Below are positions 15,222 through 22,507 of a stretch of 26,619 bases of DNA, piece after piece. Position 1 is the stretch's first letter; the number at the start of each line of letters is the position of its first letter. A model generated the notes under the pieces. That model worked only from the letters and a program-made list of their open reading frames with translations. It was not told the DNA's origin and made no database searches. This DNA is from JBLHKS01 sp047620505. GTDB taxonomy: Bacteria > Verrucomicrobiota > Verrucomicrobiia > Verrucomicrobiales > DEV007. Both the position numbers and the translations under genes were made by a program. The stretch covers positions 1-26,619 of the forward strand of contig JBLHKS010000090.1 in NCBI GenBank assembly GCA_047620505.1. Reading direction: 5' to 3'.

Positions 15222-18044
15222 ATGAAATTCAGCATCGGCATCGATCTCGGCACGACCAACTGTGCGCTCGCCTACGTGCCTCTCGCCAAAGCCGGCGCCG
15301 AATCCCGGGTTCTCCCTATCTCGCAATGGGGATCTCCGGGAGCCCTCGCCGAACACGAAACCCTGCCTTCCTTCCTCTTCCTGCCGGCAGCTGCTGAAGC
15401 GGCATCCTTTGTCGGACAGGGTGAGGGCGGGAGTTGGATTCCCGGTGCTTACGCCCGAAAGCAGGCAGCCGACCGGCCCGGCGCCGTTGCGCATTCGGCC
15501 AAATCCTGGCTCTGTCATCACGCCGTCGACCGCTCGCAGCCGATCCTTCCCTGGGGCTCGTCCGAGATCAGCTCTGACGAAAAAATCTCGCCCGTCCGCG
15601 CCTCGGCTTTGCTGCTCAATTACCTGAGACACGCGTGGGACAGCACGATCGCCAATGGCAAACCCGACGCGGCTTTTGATGCTCAGCAGATCACCGTCAC
15701 CGTTCCCGCGTCGTTTGACGCCGTCGCCCAGAAGCTGACTCTCGAAGCCGCCAGCGCCGCCGGTTTTCCGGACGGCATCCGCCTTCTCGAAGAACCTCAG
15801 GCCGCGTTTTATCGCTGGCTCGAGCGACACCCCGAGCCCGGCGCGCTGCTCGAGAAACTCCCTCGGCTCGCCAAGTCGCCTCAGCACGTTCTCGTCGTCG
15901 ATATCGGCGGCGGTACTTCGGATTTCAGCCTGTTCGAAATCCAGGTTCCCAAAGAAGGCGCCCTGCCTAACATCAAGCGTGTCGCCGTCAGCGATCACAT
16001 CCTCCTCGGTGGCGACAATGTTGACCTCGCCCTCGCTCACCTCGTCGAACCCCGCGTTGGATCGAGCGGCGAATCGGGACACCTGACCGCGAAACAGTGG
16101 AATTATCTTGTCGCCCGCTGCCGCGATCTCAAGGAGCGGATCCTCTCCGAATCCGAAGCTGGCGAGAGCGACTACACCGTCTCCGTTCCCAGCGCTGGAT
16201 CCAGTCTAATCGCTGGAACGCAATCCGCCGGGATCACCCGCGAGGAAATTCTTTCGCTGCTCTTGGATGGATTCTTTCCAAGCTGTGACGCAGGCGACAA
16301 ACCAGAGAAACCGCGCGGCGCACTCAGAGAGTTAGGCCTGCCCTACGCCAGCGACAGCGCGATCACCAAACACCTCGCCGCGTTTCTCGATCGCCGGCCG
16401 AGGATCGACGCAATCCTCTTCAACGGAGGCACGCTTTTTCCGGAGAAACTTCGGCAGCGTCTCGCTGGGCAGATCGCGGCTTGGCAGGCTGGTCATGAAC
16501 CGGCCGTGCTCAACAACTCGGAGCCGAATCTCGCCGTCGCGCGCGGCGCGGCTCACTACGGAGCGCTGTTTCATCGCAAACGCGGCGGAGGTGGCTCCCG
16601 GATCGAAGCCGGCGCGGCGCACGCGGTCTTCCTTGAGGTCGCGGCCGCATCTTCCGGAAAACGCGCCCGGCAGCGGTCACTCGTTTGCATTCTGCCTCGC
16701 GGAACCCAGCCCGAATCCGAAATCCTCGTCTCCAAACCTGAAATGCGGCTTCGGCTCAATCGGAAGGTCGAATTTCAACCCTGGTATTCCACGCGGCGCG
16801 AGCGCGACAAAGCCGGTGCCGTCGTTTCGCTCGACGACGACGCTGGGTTTCACTCGCTGCCGTCGTTGCACACTGCGGCCGGGCTGGCGAAGAAAGGATC
16901 CAAGGACGATTCCCGAATTCCCGTGCATCTGCGTTCGAAGCTCAACGCCGTCGGTCTCCTCAACGTCGCCTGCGTCAGCGCTGACGACCGCATCCACCAA
17001 TCGTGGCCGCTCGAGTTCGACCTGCAGACCCTGCACGGTCGGAGTCACGACGACGACGCAGCTCCAGCGACTGACTCCGACAACGAAGCCGTGCCTGATC
17101 CCGGAGTCGACGCCGAAGCATTTTCCGCAGCTGAAGAACGCATCGCCGCTGTCCTTGGGAATCCCTGGAACCGCCGCGATCCGGCCACCCCCGCGCGTCT
17201 CATCAAGAGCCTCGAAAAGATTCTCGGTCAGCCGAAACAAAACTGGAACGGCGCGCTGGTGCGCGGGCTCTGGCCAGCGATGGAAGCCTGCTTCGATGAT
17301 CGCGCCACCTCGACCGGTCACGAGGAAACCTGGCTGAGTTGCTCGGGATTTCTGCTCCGCCCCGGCTACGGAGCCGCGCTCGACGACGCGCGAATCGACA
17401 GCCTCTGGCGGCTTCATGAAAGCGGCCTCGCCTTTCCTAACAAAGGCAACAAAATCCAGACTTACGTCCTCTGGCGCCGCCTCGCCGGTGGGCTCGACCG
17501 CGCCCGTCAATCCGCCGTCCTTGATCCCGAACTCCAACGTCTGCGCGAAGCCAAAAACCCGCCTGCCGACCTCGTGCGCCTCGCCGGCGTTCTTGAGCGT
17601 CTCGACCTCGACCTCAAGCGCGAACTCGCCGGTCTCTTCCTCACGCGTGGCGCCGCGCTCGCCCGCGAAGGCGGACACGCCGCCCCGTTTTTCGCCGCTC
17701 TCACCTCGCTGCTCAGCCGCACTCCGGCCTACGCGGGTCCCGAAACGATCCTGCCGCCCGAAACGGTCGAGGAAGCCTTCGAAGCCCTCCGCGATCTCGA
17801 CTGGTCTGCTGAAGCCTCCGGCGACATCCTAACCCTCTTCCTTCGCGCCGCTCGCCTGACCGGTGACCGCAATCTCGATATCCTCAAAGCCACCCGTAAA
17901 CAGATTCTGGCAAAGCTGGAGAAAGCAGACGTCGCCCCGCTGAAACTCCATCCGCTCCGCGAAGCCGTCCCCCTAGCCCAATCCGACCGGGCCCTCCTCA
18001 TCGGCGAAAGCCTCCCGCCCGGAATCAGCCTGGCGGCGGGTTGA
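15222..18044 (+). CDS. Hsp70-family ATPase with C-terminal DUF3731 region, second of the pair
   Basis: The product is 940 residues. The ATPase domain carries GIDLGTTNC (5-13), ITVTVPASFDAVAQKLTLEA, LLEEPQAAFYRWLE, DIGGGTSDF starting at residue 227, HILLGGDNVDLALAHL and ILFNGGTLFPEKLRQRL. After a beta-rich middle region, residues about 636-935 form an alpha-helical region (RIAAVLGNPWNRRD, NWNGALVRGLWPAMEA, PNKGNKIQTYVLWRRLAGGL) corresponding to DUF3731. It is clearly a diverged paralogue of the upstream Hsp70 protein; both share PASFD, LEEPQAAFY and LLGGDN blocks. In other genomes the two usually adjoin; here they are separated by 877 bases holding a toxin-antitoxin pair, so it may now need its own promoter in 15090-15221. 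The client or partner is unknown. The added helical domain probably replaces the canonical substrate-binding lid. Confidence 0.88.
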   Translation: MKFSIGIDLGTTNCALAYVPLAKAGAESRVLPISQWGSPGALAEHETLPSFLFLPAAAEAASFVGQGEGGSWIPGAYARKQAADRPGAVAHSAKSWLCHHAVDRSQPILPWGSSEISSDEKISPVRASALLLNYLRHAWDSTIANGKPDAAFDAQQITVTVPASFDAVAQKLTLEAASAAGFPDGIRLLEEPQAAFYRWLERHPEPGALLEKLPRLAKSPQHVLVVDIGGGTSDFSLFEIQVPKEGALPNIKRVAVSDHILLGGDNVDLALAHLVEPRVGSSGESGHLTAKQWNYLVARCRDLKERILSESEAGESDYTVSVPSAGSSLIAGTQSAGITREEILSLLLDGFFPSCDAGDKPEKPRGALRELGLPYASDSAITKHLAAFLDRRPRIDAILFNGGTLFPEKLRQRLAGQIAAWQAGHEPAVLNNSEPNLAVARGAAHYGALFHRKRGGGGSRIEAGAAHAVFLEVAAASSGKRARQRSLVCILPRGTQPESEILVSKPEMRLRLNRKVEFQPWYSTRRERDKAGAVVSLDDDAGFHSLPSLHTAAGLAKKGSKDDSRIPVHLRSKLNAVGLLNVACVSADDRIHQSWPLEFDLQTLHGRSHDDDAAPATDSDNEAVPDPGVDAEAFSAAEERIAAVLGNPWNRRDPATPARLIKSLEKILGQPKQNWNGALVRGLWPAMEACFDDRATSTGHEETWLSCSGFLLRPGYGAALDDARIDSLWRLHESGLAFPNKGNKIQTYVLWRRLAGGLDRARQSAVLDPELQRLREAKNPPADLVRLAGVLERLDLDLKRELAGLFLTRGAALAREGGHAAPFFAALTSLLSRTPAYAGPETILPPETVEEAFEALRDLDWSAEASGDILTLFLRAARLTGDRNLDILKATRKQILAKLEKADVAPLKLHPLREAVPLAQSDRALLIGESLPPGISLAAG
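15386..15395. repeat. iterated palindrome, variant GGCAGCTGCT, copy 7
   Basis: Core GCAGCTGC intact, first base changed from A to G. It lies inside the second Hsp70 gene, encoding the Ala-Ala-Ala of LPAAAEAA. The first Hsp70 gene has no copy. Confidence 0.75.
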
Positions 18045-18389
18045 TCCCAGTATCCCGCGCCGCATCGCAGCCAGCAGCTGCTGGCACCGTCGGCGCTCTG
18101 CCGAATACTGGAAATCAGAATGGACATCCTCCAATCCCTGCTCTGAGCGGTAGGGTCGAAAAGGAATGCCGTTACCAATTCATTTCAGGGGTCAATTTCG
18201 TAGACCAACGAGCGCACTCGCGGGACGGTCTGACGTCTGCCTTTGGCCGTTCAGCGCACGGAAGGCGCCCCCCCTGACAGTGGTAATCGGCGGGGCTTGA
18301 CTTTGTGGCCGTTCCCGAATGGATTCACCGAGCGGGCACTCGCTACATCAACACGTCACGACAAGCCTCAATCCATAAAAAAACTCCAA
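18045..18389. other. 345-base gap between the second Hsp70 gene and the serine hydrolase
   Basis: Apart from the palindrome copy at 18073-18082 I see no gene or RNA. A reading frame continuous with the serine hydrolase begins at TTG 18243, but its translation before 18390 is not protein-like. A TTGACT at 18297-18302 could be a -35 box, but no good -10 follows at 17 bases. No clear terminator follows the Hsp70 stop. Confidence 0.4.
18073..18082. repeat. iterated palindrome AGCAGCTGCT, copy 8
   Basis: Perfect copy in the gap after the second Hsp70 gene. The symmetry reaches 16 bases, GCCAGCAGCTGCTGGC (18070-18085), the longest in the window. Confidence 0.88.
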
Positions 18390-19856
18390 GTGAAACTGTT
18401 TCGAAACCCCACCCTGACTGGCGCCTGTTTTGTCGTCGCCCTCGCTCTGCTCATCCTAACGCCATCGAGTGGCTTGCTGGCTGACGACCCGGCGGCGACG
18501 AAGTCGGAGTCTGACGAAAAGGCGAAGCTGGAAAACCTGGAATTCCGTGCTGCGATCGGCGCTCACCACCTCAGCTCCGGACTGTGGGTCGTGGGACGTG
18601 AATACCAGCGGACTCCGGAAGAGGTCGTCGCTCAGGACATCGCGCCGTTCACCTTCTTCGGTTGGGAATCTGATTTCAAATACAACGTCGACGAGGAGCG
18701 GCGGATCGTCACGGTGACCGCGCCCGGCGCTCCGCCTCGCAGCGCGCGATACACCGGCGATCAGGGCAGCACGATTCTTCCTCGTGGCAAGGATGACGTT
18801 TTCTTCAAACCCGTTCCCGTTCCCCGCCTGCTGCCCGATGCCGCCGAGCAGGACTGGCCGATGGGCGATGTCAGCGCGACCGAGCCGGTCCCGGATGGCG
18901 TCGACGTTGACGCGGTAGCAGCTGCTCTGGACTGGGCGATGTCGCAGGAGGAGCAGAACACGCGCGCTTTCGTCGTGGCTTATGATGGAAGGATCATCGG
19001 CGAACGCTACGCGCCCGGTTGGACTAAGGACACGCCGCAGATCAGCTGGTCACAGGGCAAGAGCATAACCGCGACTCTGATCGGCATCCTCATTCAGCGC
19101 GGTCTGCTGGAACTCGATCAGCCCGCGCCGTTGAAGGAATGGCAGGGCAAGGACGATCCACGCCGTGAGATCCGCATCCGCGACCTCCTCCAGATGAGCA
19201 GTGGTCTCGACTTCACCAACCTCGGATTCAAGGCGGAGACGTTAACCACAGAAAATGAGCATATGCGGGTCTATTTTGATTCGCTCAACGTGCTGGAACA
19301 CGCCGTCAACCAGCCACTGAGGGTTCCGCCCGGAACACGAAACTCTTATCTCAACAGCGATCCGTTGAGTCTCGGGAAGATCATTCGCGATACGGTGGAG
19401 GCCGAGGGAGAAGACTACCTCACCTTTCCCCAGCGGGCCTTGTTCGACCGGATCGGTGCCCGCAGCGTCGTGCTGGAAACCGACGCTTGGGGCAACTTCA
19501 TCCTGTCGGGATACGACTACTTATCCGCCCGCGACTGGGTCCGGTTCGGGCAGTTGTATCTTGAGGACGGCGTCTGGCAGGGTGAGCGGATTCTGCCCGA
19601 AGGCTGGACGGAGTTCGTCGCGACGCCCGCGCCTGCCGACAAGAAGGAGAACTATGGCGGCATGTTCTGGCTCAACCGGTCGCTGAAAATGGATCAGGTG
19701 CCGAAAGACGCCTACTGGTCGGCCGGTTTCATGGGTCAGGTCACGATGGTGATTCCCTCCCGCAAGCTCGTCGTCGTAAGGATGGGACCCAGCCCCGAGG
19801 GCGTCTATCCTTACCTGAACGAAACGATCGGCCGCGTCCTGAAAGCGATTCCGTGA
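18390..19856 (+). CDS. exported beta-lactamase-fold serine hydrolase
   Basis: The product is 488 residues from a GTG at 18390, chosen because it starts a signal peptide (VKLFRNPTLTG, then a hydrophobic core ending SSGLLA); a longer frame from TTG 18243 is unlikely. Catalytic motifs of the class C beta-lactamase/6-aminohexanoate-dimer-hydrolase group are Ser221-Gln-Gly-Lys224 in WSQGKSITATLIG, and Tyr320-Leu-Asn322 in NSYLNSDPLS. DLLQMSSGLDF, SARDWVRFGQLYLEDGVW and a final SAGFMGQ in place of KTG/HxG also fit. The family includes esterases, D-aminopeptidases and DD-peptidases. Its neighbours are a D-amino-acid oxidase and a D-aminoacylase-like protein, which favours a role in releasing D-amino acids from peptides in the periplasm, but this is inference. 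A GC-rich hairpin follows the stop. Confidence 0.78.
   Translation: MKLFRNPTLTGACFVVALALLILTPSSGLLADDPAATKSESDEKAKLENLEFRAAIGAHHLSSGLWVVGREYQRTPEEVVAQDIAPFTFFGWESDFKYNVDEERRIVTVTAPGAPPRSARYTGDQGSTILPRGKDDVFFKPVPVPRLLPDAAEQDWPMGDVSATEPVPDGVDVDAVAAALDWAMSQEEQNTRAFVVAYDGRIIGERYAPGWTKDTPQISWSQGKSITATLIGILIQRGLLELDQPAPLKEWQGKDDPRREIRIRDLLQMSSGLDFTNLGFKAETLTTENEHMRVYFDSLNVLEHAVNQPLRVPPGTRNSYLNSDPLSLGKIIRDTVEAEGEDYLTFPQRALFDRIGARSVVLETDAWGNFILSGYDYLSARDWVRFGQLYLEDGVWQGERILPEGWTEFVATPAPADKKENYGGMFWLNRSLKMDQVPKDAYWSAGFMGQVTMVIPSRKLVVVRMGPSPEGVYPYLNETIGRVLKAIP
18917..18926. repeat. iterated palindrome AGCAGCTGCT, copy 9
   Basis: Perfect copy inside the serine hydrolase gene, encoding the Ala-Ala-Ala of AVAAALDW. 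Confidence 0.85.
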
Positions 19857-19868
19857 AAGCTTGTCGCG

Positions 19869-19884
19869 CGGCCCCGAGGGGCCG
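19869..19884 (+). terminator. GC-rich hairpin after the serine hydrolase gene
   Basis: CGGCCC (19869-19874), loop CGAG, GGGCCG (19879-19884) begins 12 bases after the stop. It is stable but lacks a U-tract, so termination is only possible, not shown. Confidence 0.3.
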
Positions 19885-19973
19885 TCCTCGCCCCAGTCCG
19901 ACTTCCATTCGGTCTCCTCCGAAATCCCATCGTAGTTCAAATCGCTATAGCCAATCAAGAGACCGTCACCGTA

Positions 19974-20927
19974 GTGGGAGCCGGCGTTTCCGGGCTCACC
20001 ACCGCCATCTGTTTGCAACAAGCGGGATACAAGGTGGAGATCGTGACTCGGGAGGCACCTCCATTTACCACTTCGGACAAAGCGGCGGCCGTTTGGCTCC
20101 CTTACGCCGCCGGACCTGTGGAGAAGGTGAGGCAGTGGAGCGGAGAGACTTATCTGGAATGTAAGAACCTGAGCAAGGATCCTGAATCCGGGATCTATTT
20201 TGTGGAGCTACTTCTGCTGGCGAAAGACGTGAATGAGCTTGAGCCCGATTGGTCGCGATCATTACCTTCGGGAAGTTGGCGAGTGGCGGATGCTGCTGAA
20301 TTACCGCCTGGCTATGATACTGCTTTCGCCCTCGAAGTTCCGATGATCGAAACGCCCATTTATCTTCCGTATCTACTTTCTCGCTTTCAGGCAGGTGGAG
20401 GCGCGATCCACATGCGGGCGGCAACCAGTCTGGAGGAATTGCTGGAGCCAGATAGACTGGTAGTGAACTGCACAGGATTGGGAGCAAAAACACTCACCGG
20501 GGACACGGAACTGTATCCGATTAAAGGTAATATCATCGTCGGGAGGATCGACGGAAATGAGCCTTGGCTGAGGTGTTTGGTAGACAATGTGGCGCAGAAC
20601 AATTTAGCGTATATTTTGCCTCGAAAACGAACCGGAGATATCATGCTTGGCGGCACTGCCATCGAGCATGATGATACGCCTGAATTCGCTCCTGCGGAGG
20701 TAACCGGCGTCAACGAGCGATGTCTCAATTTGATCCCTGAATTAAAGGATCTTCAGGTAATCCGCATGGATGCAGGCCTGCGGCCCGGGCGAAAGAACAT
20801 CCGTTTGGGTTGGGACGCCGAATTGAGCGGATTGATCCATAATTATGGGCATGGCGGGAGCGGATTCACGGTGGCGTGGGGTTGCGGGAGGGCTGTGGCG
20901 CGATTGGCGGAAAAGGCAAAGTCTTAG
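19974..20927 (+). CDS. D-amino-acid-oxidase-like FAD enzyme, start codon doubtful
   Basis: From GTG 19974 the product is 317 residues. FAD-binding GAGVSGLTTAICL stands at the very start, and the DAAO signature HNYGHGGSGFTVAWGCG near the C-terminus. AAAVWLPYAAGP, VVNCTGLGAKTL and MDAGLRPGRKNIRLG also match D-amino-acid oxidases, which oxidise neutral or basic D-amino acids to 2-oxo acids with H2O2 and ammonia. The first beta strand of the Rossmann fold (ETVTVVGAG) is encoded upstream of the GTG, yet no ATG, GTG, TTG or CTG exists in frame between the previous gene's stop (19854-19856) and 19974. The ATA at 19947-19949 would give Met-Ala-Asn-Gln-Glu if it were ATG. So either a rare start is used, or the start was lost by mutation or base error. 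The reading frame is otherwise intact. No signal peptide is visible. Confidence 0.78.
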   Translation: MGAGVSGLTTAICLQQAGYKVEIVTREAPPFTTSDKAAAVWLPYAAGPVEKVRQWSGETYLECKNLSKDPESGIYFVELLLLAKDVNELEPDWSRSLPSGSWRVADAAELPPGYDTAFALEVPMIETPIYLPYLLSRFQAGGGAIHMRAATSLEELLEPDRLVVNCTGLGAKTLTGDTELYPIKGNIIVGRIDGNEPWLRCLVDNVAQNNLAYILPRKRTGDIMLGGTAIEHDDTPEFAPAEVTGVNERCLNLIPELKDLQVIRMDAGLRPGRKNIRLGWDAELSGLIHNYGHGGSGFTVAWGCGRAVARLAEKAKS

Positions 20928-20972
20928 CTCAAGAATGATCTTCAAAATCCCCAAGACAATGGAGTCTTGAGC
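20927..20972. terminator. inverted repeat after the DAAO-like gene
   Basis: GCTCAAGA (20927-20934) and TCTTGAGC (20965-20972) are perfect 8-base arms around a 30-base spacer, starting on the last base of the stop codon. The loop is long and no U-tract follows. It may be a weak terminator or a protein-binding site before the deacylase-like gene. Confidence 0.25.
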
Positions 20973-21001
20973 GCCGAACATCGTCATTCTGGACCTTTAG
21001 A

Positions 21002-22471
21002 ATGATGAGAAGAGAATTATGGACCATCATCTGCGCGCTGATTGCCTTCTTAATGATGTCAGGCTGCTCTCGCGATCCTGACTACCAACTTGTCCTCGCT
21101 GGCGGTCGCGTCATGGATCCCGCAACCGGATTGGACGCAATCCGGCACGTCGGCATCAACGATGGCAAGATCGCAGCGATCTCTGAATCACCGCTGAAAG
21201 GCGACGAAATTCTGGATGTGTCAGGCCTCGCCGTTGCTCCGGGATTCATTGACATCCACGCACACGGCCAGACTACAGCAGACATGCAGATTCGCGTGCG
21301 AGACGGCGTAACCACCGCGCTCGAATTGGAGGTCGGCGTTTACCCGGTGGCGAAGTGGTACGCGTCGATGGAGGGCACGGTGCCGGTTAATTACGGGGCA
21401 ACCGTCGGCCATATCGCGGCGCGGTTTTCGGCTTTTCATCCGGAGATCGAAGTCGGGCACTGGGTCGTGAATCGCGCGCGGATTTCGTTGCTGGGCGCGA
21501 AGCCGGATGGAGCGAACAAACCAGCGAGCGAGCGCGAATTGCGGCTTATCGGCGAGGCGATTCAGCGAGGGCTCGACGAAGGCGCGTTGGGCGTTGGATT
21601 TGGAATCAACTACACACCAGCAGCTGCTCCGGAAGAAATTGAAGCCATGTTCCACATCGCCGCCGAACGCGAAGTGCCCGCTTTTGTCCACACTCGCGCC
21701 TTTGGCATCGCAGCGATTGAGGAAGCGATTGCGATCGCGAGGAAAACCGGCGTTTCGCTCCACATAGTCCATGTCGGCAGCAGTAGCGTAGACGACTTGC
21801 CCGAGGTGTTGAACCTCATCGATGCGAGTCGGAATTCCGGCATGGACATCACAACTGAAGTTTATCCCTACACGGCCGCGTCAACGCTGTTAGAATCAGC
21901 GATGTTCAATCCGGGTTGGCAGGACAATTTGAAGATCGACTACGGCGATCTCGCATGGGCGGCCACCGGTGAGCGCCTTACGAAGGAGAGCTTTGATCGT
22001 TACCGCGAGGAAGGCGGTTGGGTGATCATCTATCTCATGAAGGATGAGAACATCGAACTCGCCATCGCACATCCCGGCGTGATCATTGCCAGCGACGGTG
22101 TGCCGTTCATAGATGGCAAGGGTCATCCGCGCGGTGCCGGTTCGTTTGCGCGCGTGTTAGGACGCTATAGCCGAGACCAGCAGCTGCTGCCGCTCATGGA
22201 TGCGCTCGCCAAGATAACAATCCTGCCTGCCCGCCGCCTTGAGGACCACGTCCCGGCGATGAGGAAGAAGGGCCGAATTGCGATCGGAGCTGATGCTGAC
22301 ATTACCGTTTTCGATCCCGACAAAGTGATCGACCGCGCCACCTTTGAGGAACCAACCACGTCTTCCGCGGGCATTCCGCATGTGATTGTGAATGGCGAAT
22401 TTGTCGTTCGTGATGGTGAATTGATCGAGAACGCGATGCCAGGCCGCCCGGTCCGAGGCACTCTGCCATAG
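21002..22471 (+). CDS. lipoprotein amidohydrolase, N-acyl-D-amino-acid deacylase (D-aminoacylase) family
   Basis: The product is 489 residues. The N-terminus is a lipoprotein signal (IICALIAFLMMSGC) with lipidation at Cys22, so the enzyme is probably membrane-attached outside the cytoplasm. The amidohydrolase fold is marked by GGRVMDPATGLD, PGFIDIHAHG with metal ligands His86 and His88, VTTALELEVG, FVHTRAFG, LHIVHVGSSS, an Asp in IIASDGVP, and the closing GADADITVFDPDKVIDRATF. The YTAASTLLE and late RGAGSFARVLG segments fit the D-aminoacylase branch, which releases D-amino acids from N-acyl-D-amino acids. The preceding DAAO-like gene would consume that product, a biochemically coherent pair. 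ATGs at 21002 and 21005 are equivalent choices. Substrate range is unknown. Confidence 0.83.
   Translation: MMRRELWTIICALIAFLMMSGCSRDPDYQLVLAGGRVMDPATGLDAIRHVGINDGKIAAISESPLKGDEILDVSGLAVAPGFIDIHAHGQTTADMQIRVRDGVTTALELEVGVYPVAKWYASMEGTVPVNYGATVGHIAARFSAFHPEIEVGHWVVNRARISLLGAKPDGANKPASERELRLIGEAIQRGLDEGALGVGFGINYTPAAAPEEIEAMFHIAAEREVPAFVHTRAFGIAAIEEAIAIARKTGVSLHIVHVGSSSVDDLPEVLNLIDASRNSGMDITTEVYPYTAASTLLESAMFNPGWQDNLKIDYGDLAWAATGERLTKESFDRYREEGGWVIIYLMKDENIELAIAHPGVIIASDGVPFIDGKGHPRGAGSFARVLGRYSRDQQLLPLMDALAKITILPARRLEDHVPAMRKKGRIAIGADADITVFDPDKVIDRATFEEPTTSSAGIPHVIVNGEFVVRDGELIENAMPGRPVRGTLP
21619..21628. repeat. iterated palindrome AGCAGCTGCT, copy 10
   Basis: Perfect copy in the deacylase-like gene, encoding the Ala-Ala-Ala of TPAAAPEE. 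Confidence 0.85.
22179..22188. repeat. iterated palindrome AGCAGCTGCT, copy 11
   Basis: Perfect copy in the deacylase-like gene, read as Asp-Gln-Gln-Leu-Leu-Pro. It is one of two copies in this gene in different frames. Confidence 0.85.
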
Positions 22472-22507
22472 TGCTGCCAAGTTGGCTGTTCCATTTTATA
22501 GACTTTC

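Noticed and set aside
14781..16082. A 433-codon minus-strand open frame over the second Hsp70 gene.
   Set aside because: Only its last 102 codons, after ATG 15089, look like protein; the rest is antisense to well-conserved Hsp70 sequence.
16677..17678. A 333-codon minus-strand open frame inside the second Hsp70 gene.
   Set aside because: Antisense shadow over the Hsp70/DUF3731 coding region; no recognisable motifs.
4662..21738. GCGATCGC (the cyanobacterial HIP1 word) occurs seven times (4662, 4923, 4998, 5796, 5813, 8078, 21731).
   Set aside because: About 0.8 would be expected, so it is somewhat frequent, but five of the seven fall in 1.2 kb of two genes and none lies in a gap. This fits local codon choice (Ala/Ile/Arg) better than a genome-wide signal.
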